32,010 nt of DNA from a virus, in the IMG/VR virus record IMGVR_UViG_3300042691_007754, positions 1 through 32,010 of that record; one strand, given 5' to 3'. Of this stretch, positions 7,587-14,207 are shown piece by piece. The position numbers and the translations under genes were made by a program. The notes under the pieces are model-generated. The model did not search any database. It worked only from the letters and a program-made list of their open reading frames with translations, and was not told the DNA's origin. Positions within the stretch are counted from its first letter, which is position 1, and each line of letters starts with the position of its first letter.

Positions 7587-7799
7587 CTATTCATCAAGCA
7601 AGTCGTAGACTATTTTTCCAAATTGCTCATATAGGACGTCTAATGCATCTTGTGTTGGCTCATCGTGATTACCATACTTCACTTCATTACGCATCATATT
7701 CATAATGTCTTTGAGCGCATCTTTGTACCGAGCAGCGTTCAGCGTGTAGCTGTATTCTACTTCGTCTTCGGGTAGATTAAAGGTTAGTGTTGCTTTCAT
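7587..7799 (-). CDS. Small early protein, 70 aa
   Basis: Last gene of the leftward early operon. The start chosen is the ATG at 7799, giving MKATLTFNLPEDEVEYSYTL, a beginning I have seen in a small conserved protein of Bacteroidota phages and prophages; upstream in-frame ATGs add an unconvincing 17 residues. The sequence is acidic and predicted mostly helical after a short beta strand. The 5' end overlaps the preceding gene by 23 bases. The function is unknown. Confidence 0.65.
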   Translation of the reverse strand: MKATLTFNLPEDEVEYSYTLNAARYKDALKDIMNMMRNEVKYGNHDEPTQDALDVLYEQFGKIVYDLLDE

Positions 7800-8007
7800 C
7801 TTGTTGGGTTTTATTTGGTTGTCCAGTTTCGCCATCCCTGTACCCATCATTGTATGAGTTGTGGATGTGGTTCATCTCAATCGTCTGCACTGCGTTCAAT
7901 AGCCCTTCCATCTCTGCCCATGTCATTTTGATGGCTTGACCTTTGAACCTGCGCTTTAGCGTTAGGTGCAGTCTGCGAATGGCGGTTTCTTTTTTCTCTT
8001 GTGTCAT
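7777..8007 (-). CDS. Small early protein, 76 aa, unknown function
   Basis: A highly basic N-terminal third (MTQEKKETAIRRLHLTLKRR) is followed by a helical segment (ALLNAVQ-like, MTWAEMEGLLNAVQTIEMNH) and a polar Asn/Asp/Gln-rich tail. It could bind nucleic acid, but no fold is recognised. A leader of about 47 bases separates it from the upstream gene. The tail overlaps the next gene by 23 bases. Confidence 0.6.
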   Translation of the reverse strand: MTQEKKETAIRRLHLTLKRRFKGQAIKMTWAEMEGLLNAVQTIEMNHIHNSYNDGYRDGETGQPNKTQQDESNTNL

Positions 8008-8054
8008 TGTGTTTGGTTTTAATTGTTTCGGTTATCCGTGAGTTATGCGTAATG

Positions 8055-8255
8055 TTAGTCCTCTTCTGGTACATCACGCCATTCTTTTTCACCCATATCA
8101 CCCTGCCAAAGTTGTTGTAGAACTTTTTCATATCGTAGTTTATCAATTTCAACCCTTTTCCATCTAACTAACGGTGAGGGTTTCCAAACAACACTACGCA
8201 TAACAGCACCTAAACAAGATGCGGTGTTCTGCTCTTCGTTTGATTTTTGTGTCAT
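8055..8255 (-). CDS. Small early protein with EWRDVPEE tail, 66 aa
   Basis: A 66-residue protein ending in VLQQLWQGDMGEKEWRDVPE. The pattern RYEKVLQQ.W....G..EWRDVPEE is a short motif I recognise from many Bacteroidota phage early proteins of unknown role. The start overlaps the upstream stop as ATGA, so it is translationally coupled. A longer overlapping reading frame (7877-8152) has no such resemblance and was not called. Confidence 0.65.
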   Translation of the reverse strand: MTQKSNEEQNTASCLGAVMRSVVWKPSPLVRWKRVEIDKLRYEKVLQQLWQGDMGEKEWRDVPEED

Positions 8256-8410
8256 TGTACTTGTCGGATAAATAGTTCTTGTTTGATTCTGATTAATGTC
8301 TTGTGAATAGCGTCCTTCTCTGCTGTGGTTTTACCAACCATGCCGAGGTACTTGTGGCGAAGCAGCCGCAACTCGTCATTGGTTAGGCTCATCATTTCTT
8401 TTCGCTTCAT
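8252..8410 (-). CDS. Small basic early protein, 52 aa
   Basis: A 52-residue ORF (MKRKEMMSLTNDELRLLRHK...) rich in Lys, Arg and Leu and probably helical. It overlaps its upstream neighbour by 35 bases and shares an ATGA with the downstream one, fitting the compact early operon exactly. No family recognised. Confidence 0.6.
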   Translation of the reverse strand: MKRKEMMSLTNDELRLLRHKYLGMVGKTTAEKDAIHKTLIRIKQELFIRQVQ

Positions 8411-8657
8411 ACTTAGTCAATTTTAGTAGTTCGTTCTTAACGTGCATGTAGTAAGCTTTGACGCTATAGTATTCACCCGTGCCTTCAAAGTCTTGCATAA
8501 TCTCATCAGGTGCGTTGCTTATTGCCTCATCGACACAATAGAGCGCAGCGTTCACTGCTTTGATATGCACCACCGCCAGTTGCCCTAACTGCTCACCGCC
8601 TTCGACTATATCAAAATAGTTGGAGTACAGTTGCCATGCCTTTTCCTTTGCCTTCAT
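8376..8657 (-). CDS. Conserved early protein of unknown function, 93 aa
   Basis: MKAKEKAWQLYSNYFDIVEG is followed by a helical segment containing VVHIKAVNAALYCVDEAISN and EYYSVKAYYMHVKNELLKL. I recognise this arrangement (AKEKA.ELY.K..., A..C+DE, ...YW..VK.EL) as a widespread small protein of Bacteroidota phages and conjugative elements without assigned function. The sequence predicts an all-helical fold. It overlaps both neighbours (46 or 47 bases upstream, 35 downstream). Confidence 0.65.
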   Translation of the reverse strand: MKAKEKAWQLYSNYFDIVEGGEQLGQLAVVHIKAVNAALYCVDEAISNAPDEIMQDFEGTGEYYSVKAYYMHVKNELLKLTKYEAKRNDEPNQ

Positions 8658-8751
8658 TGTTTAGCTTATTGATTAATTCGATTACTTGTTCTTTGTTGTA
8701 GTAGTGCTGCATTGAATTGCGCACGTGGTCTTTAAGTTGGTCGGTGGTCAT
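8611..8751 (-). CDS. Small early protein, 46 aa
   Basis: A 46-residue ORF (MTTDQLKDHVRNSMQHYYNK...) with a start that overlaps the stop of the exonuclease gene as ATGA. Its last 47 bases overlap the next gene in a different frame. Probably one or two helices. The function is unknown; the overlap with its neighbours makes translational coupling likely. Confidence 0.5.
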   Translation of the reverse strand: MTTDQLKDHVRNSMQHYYNKEQVIELINKLNNEGKGKGMATVLQLF

Positions 8752-9515
8752 GCATCCAAAGTATTAAGGTATTCACGCCACATCGGTACACGCTCCTGAA
8801 GCTTTGCGATTGCTGCCTCATCAAACTCAACAACCTTTTCGTGTATGCGCTCCTGCACTGGTATGTCGTACACCCATTCGGTGCGGTGCGATTCCAAATC
8901 TGCATCCGGGTAATCGCGCATGAACTGCTCCATGTCGTATATCATGTTGCGTTCAATGCTCTGCGCTTTCTTAATGAAGGTAGGGTCACCCTGTGGATCA
9001 ATAAGATTGAGCCTGCGTGCAAGGCGGTACTTCTCATCGTTAATCATTTCAATCGGTGCGTTCACAAGCACAAAGCAGAAGGTTGCAGTTGGTGCGCCCG
9101 TTAGCCACATGTAGGCTTGACCTTGCCAATAGTAATCTTTGCTCAAGTCATCCTGCTTTGCATCCATAAACGTGTGAATGCTCCAACTGCTTTTGATGTC
9201 AGGCACGTTCAAGCACTTGTCGTTGTCATCAATGATGAGCAAGTCGGGCGTGCCTTTGACAAATTGGTTTTGAAACATCTGCTCGTTCTTGAACACAATC
9301 TGCTTTCGCTCCCTGCGCCACATATCAATGGCATCGTTCTCAACCGCCAAACCTTTTTCAATGTACTTGTTGCTGATTTCTTTGTAGCGTTTGTACTTAT
9401 GCTGCACATAGACTTCCAGTAGTGCGCTCTTTGTGGTTTCGCTAAGACCTGTTTTAGTCCTCGCATCAGTCATCAACTTACCAAGTTGTGACGCTCTGAA
9501 TAATACGTTTTCCAT
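8748..9515 (-). CDS. YqaJ/lambda-exonuclease-like PD-(D/E)XK nuclease
   Basis: Degrades DNA ends to expose single strands for phage recombination. The YqaJ-type motifs are in order: RASQLGKLM at 8-15, KGLAVENDAIDMW with the early Glu at about 59, KGTPDLL at 87-93, DIKSS at 106-110 (catalytic Asp and Lys) and YYWQGQAYMWL at 128-138. At 255 residues it is of normal length for the family. The gene directly upstream in the operon encodes a Rad52-like annealing protein, the usual partner in an exonuclease/annealase pair. It starts after an A/C-rich leader containing a TATATTTG box. Confidence 0.8.
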   Translation of the reverse strand: MENVLFRASQLGKLMTDARTKTGLSETTKSALLEVYVQHKYKRYKEISNKYIEKGLAVENDAIDMWRRERKQIVFKNEQMFQNQFVKGTPDLLIIDDNDKCLNVPDIKSSWSIHTFMDAKQDDLSKDYYWQGQAYMWLTGAPTATFCFVLVNAPIEMINDEKYRLARRLNLIDPQGDPTFIKKAQSIERNMIYDMEQFMRDYPDADLESHRTEWVYDIPVQERIHEKVVEFDEAAIAKLQERVPMWREYLNTLDA

Positions 9516-9535
9516 TTGTTGTTGTTATTGATGGT

Positions 9536-9543
9536 CAAATATA
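9536..9543 (-). promoter_or_regulatory. Candidate internal leftward promoter (-7 box TATATTTG)
   Basis: The minus strand has TATATTTG about 20 bases before the exonuclease ATG, a perfect match to the Bacteroidota -7 consensus. An upstream TTTG exists but at 23 rather than 19 bases, so strength is uncertain. Confidence 0.35.
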
Positions 9544-9546
9544 CAA

Positions 9547-10215
9547 TTATTCAATTCCGTATGAAGCAAACTTAGTTCTAAGTTCTTCACTTACGGCTGC
9601 AAGAATTTCGGAACTGCAAGCCTTCATAATTTTATTGAGCGTATTTGCATCAGGTGCAACCTCAATAAGGTCACGCACATACGCCACATCTTGCTCATGC
9701 CCACGACCAAGCGCACCCTTCAACTTGAATGGCTTGTATGTGTCTTTGTTCTTTCGATTCAAGTCACGACCGAACACTTTGCCTAATGACAATGCTGCGT
9801 TTTTAAGGCACTCTGTTTTGAGTTTACCAAACGCCAAGTCCATAGCGTTAGCTTTTTTATTATCGGGGTTTAATGCCCATCTATTGCGATCGCTACCGAA
9901 CACGTTGTCGGGTACTTTGTCAACCATGATGATTACCGATGCGGCACCAGTGCGCTTCAACTCGTAGCCGCTAATGGGGTGTATCACCACTAACTCCAGT
10001 GATGCCTGCACTTCGTTGGCAAGTACCGCCCATTTAAAGTTCTCAGTGCGCCAATGACCAAAGAAGAGTTCGTCTAAGGTAGTTTCAACGTGGCTAATGA
10101 CTAAGGTTTGCGCCTTCTTGTCGGGGGTTGATTCCACGCCAAGTGGGTCTGGTTCTGCATTGAGCATCTGCTGAAACTTCTGCAATGCTTCAAGATTGTC
10201 TTTGTGAAAATTCAT
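9547..10215 (-). CDS. Rad52-like single-strand annealing protein
   Basis: Anneals complementary single strands in phage recombination. The 222-residue sequence contains ETTLDELFFGHWRTENFKW, GYELKRTGAASVIIMVDKV and KTECLKNAALSLGKVFGRDL; the last matches the AxKxAA..LG..FG..L helix of Rad52/Sak-type annealases. It lies directly upstream of the YqaJ-like exonuclease. The C-terminal 60 residues are helical and variable. Distinguishing Rad52, Sak3 and Erf subtypes would need profile searches. Confidence 0.7.
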   Translation of the reverse strand: MNFHKDNLEALQKFQQMLNAEPDPLGVESTPDKKAQTLVISHVETTLDELFFGHWRTENFKWAVLANEVQASLELVVIHPISGYELKRTGAASVIIMVDKVPDNVFGSDRNRWALNPDNKKANAMDLAFGKLKTECLKNAALSLGKVFGRDLNRKNKDTYKPFKLKGALGRGHEQDVAYVRDLIEVAPDANTLNKIMKACSSEILAAVSEELRTKFASYGIE

Positions 10216-10239
10216 GTTATTGATTATTGATTGGTTTGC

Positions 10240-10344
10240 TTAGTGATTCATTAGGCAGTCGTTCAGTTCTTGGCAGTAGCTTAAAACTGCGAAGATGATA
10301 ATTGCGCCAATGATGTAACGGAGAATGGTAGATGCTGTTTTCAT
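10240..10344 (-). CDS. Small single-pass membrane protein, 34 aa
   Basis: MKTASTILRYIIGAIIIFAV begins this ORF, with a hydrophobic helix at residues 8-23 and a short polar tail ending in two Cys. It sits between the terminase and the annealase gene with an A-rich leader. The function is unknown. Short length makes it uncertain, but the start context matches other genes in the operon. Confidence 0.4.
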   Translation of the reverse strand: MKTASTILRYIIGAIIIFAVLSYCQELNDCLMNH

Positions 10345-10372
10345 GTGATAAGATTTATTGTTATTGATAGGG

Positions 10373-10428
10373 CGAAGATAGTGCAACTACTTACACTCAC
10401 CCTGTTAAAAATTGTTAAAATTGAGGGG
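10373..10428 (-). promoter_or_regulatory. Candidate leftward promoter/operator after terminase
   Basis: The minus strand carries TATCTTCG (one mismatch to TAnnTTTG) at 10373-10380. Next to it is GTAAGTAGTTGCAC (10381-10394), which is nearly identical to a motif in the main early control region (16809-16822), and further out are two TTTTAACA-like direct repeats. It probably drives the small membrane protein and the recombination genes. Confidence 0.4.
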
Positions 10429-11730
10429 TCACGCCCAACTATAGCTGCCGTAGTTTGGGAAAAGTTCAAAGTACATGCGCATCATTATGGCATCCGCATA
10501 GTCAGGACTCTTACCATGCATACGTGCTATCTCGTCTTTGCCTATCACGGCTAACTTGCCATCGGCTTCGGGTTGCCTTCTGCGTATCATGTCCAGTTCC
10601 TGCACGATGACATCACGAAACTGATTCACTTTGAAGATTACTTTGTTCTGCTCAATCAATTCTGCAAGCTTGAAATAGCACTCAGCCTTTTGATTGGTGA
10701 ACTTATCCGATTGCTTGGCTCTGCCACCATTAAGGAAGCCTCGGCACTTCAAGCTATCAACCACGCCACCACCAACTCCATCTTCATCGCAAATCACATT
10801 GCTAAGTTTAACCGCATGCCTGTCGCATAACTGGCGAATGGTAGCGACAACAGTTGTTATTGGTTGCTTGCGCAGCTCGTGAATCTCAATCAACTGCAAA
10901 CCATGCCACACGCAGATGACGCTTCTATCTTTTCCCAGTCGTGCGATGTCGGCACTAATGAACTTTTCACCTTTAGCATCCTCTTCCCGGAAGCAGCGCA
11001 ATAAATCTTCGTACTGATATATCCAGTCCACACTTTCATCATAGTCCCAATCGCCTTCAAGCAATCGTTTGCGGTCGGCTTCAGGTAGTCGCATCATCTT
11101 GGCTTCATAGACTGCATCAGGACTTATCGTGTTATCCTTCAGCAATGCCTCAACAAATGCTTTGTGTGGTGGCAATAAATCCTTTTTCCATGGATACCAA
11201 ATATCATTGTATAACCAACCTTTTGATGGGTTACAACTCATCAATCCTTTTGGTATTCCACCGACCAAATTGTAACGCACACGTGTGTCAATGATATCTA
11301 CTGCCTTCTTTGTCATTTCAGCAACCTCATCAAGAAAGTAATCAGTAATTTCAAGTGATCCAAATCGGTGAAAGTCGGGGTCACTGGGTGTAGCTGCCAT
11401 ATCCATAAGGATTGTTTCGCTACCATTGAACCAACGAATCATGTTTAGTTGTCCGTTGTAGGTGTAGTGTTCACCTGCCTTCAATCCCATTTGCGTGCAT
11501 ATCTCCCAAAAGCGAAGCATAGTAGATAGTTGAAGCTTCTTTAATTCAGCACGACCTATCAAACCTCTTGTGTGTGGATGCTTTAACCTACGCACGATTT
11601 GCCAATAACATCCAAGCCATGTTTTACCTCCATATACACCACCGCCATACAGCACCTGTTCTACATTGCTTGATGTAGAAAGGTGTCGTAAGGCTTGCTC
11701 TTGTTTACTATTGAATCGTGCTTCGTACAT
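10429..11730 (-). CDS. terL: Terminase large subunit (ATPase-nuclease)
   Basis: The motor that packages DNA into the prohead and cuts it. Residues 29-38 read GGGVYGGKTW (a deviant Walker A), 131-136 YFLDEV (Walker B) and 165-169 SCNPS (coupling motif). The nuclease domain shows SADIARLGKDRS with Asp261, CDEDGVGGG at 314-322 and a final GKSPDYADAIMM. At 433 residues it is normal in length and intact. Unusually it lies on the leftward early strand, between an SSB-tail-like gene and the recombination genes, rather than beside the portal. Its start overlaps the preceding stop as TAATG. Confidence 0.92.
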   Translation of the reverse strand: MYEARFNSKQEQALRHLSTSSNVEQVLYGGGVYGGKTWLGCYWQIVRRLKHPHTRGLIGRAELKKLQLSTMLRFWEICTQMGLKAGEHYTYNGQLNMIRWFNGSETILMDMAATPSDPDFHRFGSLEITDYFLDEVAEMTKKAVDIIDTRVRYNLVGGIPKGLMSCNPSKGWLYNDIWYPWKKDLLPPHKAFVEALLKDNTISPDAVYEAKMMRLPEADRKRLLEGDWDYDESVDWIYQYEDLLRCFREEDAKGEKFISADIARLGKDRSVICVWHGLQLIEIHELRKQPITTVVATIRQLCDRHAVKLSNVICDEDGVGGGVVDSLKCRGFLNGGRAKQSDKFTNQKAECYFKLAELIEQNKVIFKVNQFRDVIVQELDMIRRRQPEADGKLAVIGKDEIARMHGKSPDYADAIMMRMYFELFPNYGSYSWA

Positions 11731-11963
11731 TAAAAAGGCAAATCACCTGTCCCTTGTGAATCGTCTTCTTGTGGGCGTTGTTGCATTGGCTCGGACATCT
11801 TGCCGCTAAAGAACTTGCCGCTCTTGCCTTCTTTAACCCATGCAGCCAGTCGCATCTTCTTGCCATTCACCATAATCTCACCCGTGTATTCAGGTGCGTT
11901 GTTGGTTGTCTTGTTGTTCTTGAATAGGGTGAACTGCCCCTCTTGCATTTGATAGTTACTCAT
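11730..11963 (-). CDS. Small protein with SSB-like acidic DLPF tail, 77 aa
   Basis: The sequence has a central beta-rich part (EYTGEIMVNGKKMRLAAWVK) and ends in QEDDSQGTGDLPF. The acidic tail finished by a Pro-Phe dipeptide is the hallmark of single-stranded DNA binding proteins, where it recruits replication and repair partners. I recognise the pattern YTGxxxVNGKxxRxxAWVKxG from small early proteins of other Bacteroidota phages. A ssDNA-binding or replisome-adaptor role is inferred; the length is much shorter than a typical SSB OB fold, so it may be a minimal version. Confidence 0.55.
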   Translation of the reverse strand: MSNYQMQEGQFTLFKNNKTTNNAPEYTGEIMVNGKKMRLAAWVKEGKSGKFFSGKMSEPMQQRPQEDDSQGTGDLPF

Positions 11964-11967
11964 TGTA

Positions 11968-12150
11968 TTAATTGTTAATTATTGCGATGTCATCGGACAT
12001 GAGTGCGATTGTTTTATGTCCGTTCAAATCCGTTGTTTCAATTATTTCGAACTGTTCAAGGTGGATGCTGTGGATGTCGATGAAGCCTATAAAGATTTCC
12101 ATCTCATCAGGATAATCAGCCAACCTATCAAACAATTCGCCTATTGTCAT
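11968..12150 (-). CDS. Small acidic early protein, 60 aa
   Basis: MTIGELFDRLADYPDEMEIF followed by two beta strands ending in MSDDIAIINN. The TIGELxDxLxxYPxExEV start is a common motif in tiny phage early proteins of unknown role. The start overlaps the previous stop by four bases (ATGA). Confidence 0.6.
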   Translation of the reverse strand: MTIGELFDRLADYPDEMEIFIGFIDIHSIHLEQFEIIETTDLNGHKTIALMSDDIAIINN

Positions 12151-12317
12151 AGCCTGTATTCATCTTTGTCCGTGAGTAGTAAAAGCTCCTCAAAGATAAG
12201 ACGCATTGCCATATTATCACTCATTGCAGGACGCATGCTGCGTTTAGCTGTTAACACAAACAACTTGCGTAGTAGTTCGGTTTCGCGCTGTTTGTCGTAC
12301 TGCATGTTAGTATTCAT
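12147..12317 (-). CDS. Small early protein, 56 aa
   Basis: The ATG at 12317 is preferred because it begins just inside the 3' end of the upstream gene; the upstream in-frame extension is only its shadow. MNTNMQYDKQRETELLRKLF... is helical and charged. ATGA overlap with the next gene. The function is unknown. Confidence 0.55.
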   Translation of the reverse strand: MNTNMQYDKQRETELLRKLFVLTAKRSMRPAMSDNMAMRLIFEELLLLTDKDEYRL

Positions 12318-12996
12318 TTTGCTTGTTAATCTCTTCCATGTAACGCTCTTTGCGGTACTCATTGAACTGGTAAGGTGTGTTCTTGTACACACGAAAGCGC
12401 ATGTCGTTATTCCATTGCGGCAGCGCATCGTATTCAGCCATTAGCTTTTGCTCAAATGCGCTAACCTCGCTGCGTTTTATTTCGCGTGCCGGTGCTTCTT
12501 CAATCTTCAACTTGTCCGCAGTTTGGTGAATAGCCTCAAGTACCTGTGGGTGTTGGAACATTTCGTAGATGTTGTTGGCTTGCTCTTCTGCTTGTCGCTT
12601 TGCAGTTACATACGGCTGTCTTTGTTGGTCATAAAGCGGAAACCATGCAAGGATTGTAGCAGGGTCAATGCGGTTGTAGATTGTGCCAAATGCACCAATT
12701 GCACCGCGATCTAAACATAACTGGATATCTTCAAGCGAGTAAAAGTATTTGTCGAGCATAATCTGTTCTGCACAAAACTCAATCTGCATAGCGTTCATAT
12801 TATTTTGCACGTTCATCAGTTGAGTGCATCGCGTCAGCAACTGAATGATTTTGTCTTTAGTTGTTTGTGGGTCAAGCTTCTTGAGAAGACCTATCTGGTC
12901 TTGTGTTATCGCGTGCTCGACTGATAGCGACTGCTTCGGCATAAAGCTGATTAGCTTTTGCAACGCTGTCTGCTGTTGAATTTGATTGTTTGCCAT
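12307..12996 (-). CDS. Replication-associated helical protein, unknown function, 229 aa
   Basis: A conserved type of Bacteroidota phage protein that follows the replication initiator. The recognisable core is MQIEFCAEQIMLDKYFYSLE, IQLCLDRGAIGAFGTIYNRID and ILAWFPLYDQQRQ. It resembles the (E)C...I...YY.L...D+..F..R...G.YG.+Y.R+D......W...Y pattern of proteins (DUF6633-like, from memory) whose position suggests a helicase-loader or replisome-organiser role. The first about 41 codons overlap the replication gene upstream by 125 bases in another frame. The next in-frame Met codons (12942, 12813) would shorten or remove the overlap. Confidence 0.6.
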   Translation of the reverse strand: MANNQIQQQTALQKLISFMPKQSLSVEHAITQDQIGLLKKLDPQTTKDKIIQLLTRCTQLMNVQNNMNAMQIEFCAEQIMLDKYFYSLEDIQLCLDRGAIGAFGTIYNRIDPATILAWFPLYDQQRQPYVTAKRQAEEQANNIYEMFQHPQVLEAIHQTADKLKIEEAPAREIKRSEVSAFEQKLMAEYDALPQWNNDMRFRVYKNTPYQFNEYRKERYMEEINKQNEY

Positions 12997-13657
12997 ATGA
13001 TTTTTGATTTTTAATTTTATCCCATTCCTTGCGCATCCAGTTGCGCACTGTGCTTTGCCAATCCTTCATTGGTGTTTTACCTACCACCCATCCATTCGAT
13101 TCGTAGTAATCCATAAATACGCGTGCGAAATTAACCAACTTATCCTCGCTCATAAAGTTCTTGCCTTGCATGTTCAGTTCACCCATCAGGTTGTACACAT
13201 CATTCTCGTGTGGCTTCACAAACTTTTTCCGCGTAGTCTTTTTTTCATTTGCATCTTCAACTATAATTTCATTTTCATTTTCATTTCTATTTTCTAAAGG
13301 CATTGCCGTGGCATATGCCGTGGTAGATGCCGTGGCATCCGTATCAGAGTTTTGATTTTTTCTTTTTTTCCATCCATCAATAGCGCGAATACGTTGCTTT
13401 TCAGCATGTGCTTTACGCTTACCAACTTCAATTTCAAGACGCTGATTAAAAAAAAGACCGTTCTCATCCTGCTGGAACTTTGCCAACACATCTGCCGTGG
13501 CATTGCCGCAGCATAGCCGTATCATCTTTTCGGTAAGATGACCTTTTTGATGTTGCAGGCATAGCAGAGTGATGTACTGACCACGCTCTTCCATGGTCAA
13601 GTCCTGAACACCCGACAAGAAATCGGATGAGTAAAAAAGAAATGCCGGGTCTTTCAT
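12872..13657 (-). CDS. DUF1376-like replication initiation protein
   Basis: Begins KDPAFLFYSSDFLSGVQDLT, then MEERGQYITLLCLQHQKGHL, the signature of the DUF1376/YdaU-like winged-helix domain found in phage replication initiators. A Lys/Arg/Asn-rich linker (residues about 80-125) leads to a C-terminal domain with EDKLVNFARVFMDYYESNGW and KTPMKDWQSTVRNWMRK, like the DnaD/helicase-recruiting ends of such proteins. It is preceded by a structured leader with a strong promoter. Its 3' end overlaps the next gene by 125 bases. Confidence 0.7.
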   Translation of the reverse strand: MKDPAFLFYSSDFLSGVQDLTMEERGQYITLLCLQHQKGHLTEKMIRLCCGNATADVLAKFQQDENGLFFNQRLEIEVGKRKAHAEKQRIRAIDGWKKRKNQNSDTDATASTTAYATAMPLENRNENENEIIVEDANEKKTTRKKFVKPHENDVYNLMGELNMQGKNFMSEDKLVNFARVFMDYYESNGWVVGKTPMKDWQSTVRNWMRKEWDKIKNQKSYGKQSNSTADSVAKANQLYAEAVAISRARDNTRPDRSSQEA

Positions 13658-13662
13658 AAACT

Positions 13663-13732
13663 AAAAACCCATCACTACACACAAAGGCTACCCAGCGCAC
13701 GGTTGTGCTAATGGCAATGCGGTAATGATGGG
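13663..13732 (-). terminator. Attenuator-like hairpin in leader of replication gene
   Basis: On the minus strand CCCATCATTAC (13722-13732) pairs with GTAGTGATGGG (13668-13678), 10 of 11 bases, followed at once by TTTTTAG; the replication ATG is ten bases later. The 43-base loop contains an inner hairpin (AGCAC-AACC-GTGCGCT). It looks like a terminator placed between promoter and coding region. Confidence 0.5.
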
Positions 13733-13750
13733 ATTTAAAAATGTTTTCAT
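13688..13750 (-). CDS. Possible 20-codon leader peptide
   Basis: On the minus strand an ATG at 13750, a few bases after the predicted transcription start, opens a 20-codon frame (MKTFLNPIITALPLAQPCAG) that ends in TAG inside the loop of the attenuator-like hairpin. Ribosomes translating it would cover the 5' arm of that hairpin. It may be a regulatory leader peptide or chance. Confidence 0.25.
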   Translation of the reverse strand: MKTFLNPIITALPLAQPCAG

Positions 13751-13764
13751 ACTGAGTAGCTTTG

Positions 13765-13795
13765 CAAAGATAGTCAAACTATCTCTACTTCCAAA
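13765..13795 (-). promoter_or_regulatory. Strong Bacteroidota-type promoter of replication genes
   Basis: The minus strand shows TTTG (13792-13795), exactly 19 bases, then TATCTTTG (13765-13772), a perfect match to the TTTG-N19-TAnnTTTG consensus. It overlaps the stop codon of the upstream gene and precedes the DUF1376-like gene by about 110 bases. Confidence 0.65.
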
Positions 13796-14207
13796 TAATT
13801 GTCGCAATCATAAACCCGATGAGCAATCCTGCGCCAAGTATCAACAGCATCTTGCTGTTGGTAGTGTCGCATTCAGGTTCTGCGTTTACGGACATTGGCG
13901 CAGGTGCCGGTGCTTTGCGAAGAGGTTTGAGCTTTAGCTGTGGTGATGGCTTTGCTTTTAGTCGATGCGTCTGCGTATAAGACCGTACACGCACCTGAAT
14001 ATCCTGCACATCACTCATCATAGGTTGACGCGACAAGTTCCATTTGTATTCGCTTTGGCCTACCTTCTTGAACAAACCAAGCTCTTTGCCTGCCGTAAGG
14101 AAGTTGTTGCTAAGCTTGAAAAGTCGCATGGTAATTTTTGAATGAAAAGTTGGTTGTGCGCAGATATACTGAAGCGCACTCATGTATTTGTTTTTCGTGT
14201 TGCTCAT
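13785..14207 (-). CDS. Winged-helix-like protein with C-terminal membrane anchor
   Basis: A 140-residue protein. Residues about 8-56 (SALQYICAQPTFHSKITMRL, then FLTAGKELGLFKKVGQSEYK) look like a winged helix-turn-helix DNA-binding domain. A basic, Pro/Lys-rich linker follows (LKAKPSPQLKLKPLRKAPAP), and residues 119-139 form one membrane helix (MLLILGAGLLIGFMIATIIW). The arrangement predicts a DNA-binding domain tethered to the inner membrane from the cytoplasmic side. It sits between the nuclease gene and the replication gene, so attaching phage DNA or the replisome to the membrane is an attractive inference. ATGA overlap with the upstream gene. Confidence 0.6.
   Translation of the reverse strand: MSNTKNKYMSALQYICAQPTFHSKITMRLFKLSNNFLTAGKELGLFKKVGQSEYKWNLSRQPMMSDVQDIQVRVRSYTQTHRLKAKPSPQLKLKPLRKAPAPAPMSVNAEPECDTTNSKMLLILGAGLLIGFMIATIIWK

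Noticed and set aside
7877-8152. 91-codon minus-strand frame overlapping early genes
   Set aside because: It is very basic and Asn-rich and covers parts of two better-supported small genes; it does not fit the coupling pattern.
12016-12444. 142-codon plus-strand frame within the early operon
   Set aside because: Antisense shadow of several coupled leftward genes; hydrophobic composition without a plausible start context.
13658-13740. GC-rich folded segment considered as a tRNA or attachment site
   Set aside because: No acceptor-stem/T-loop pattern was found and there is no integrase in the window; a regulatory hairpin explains it better.
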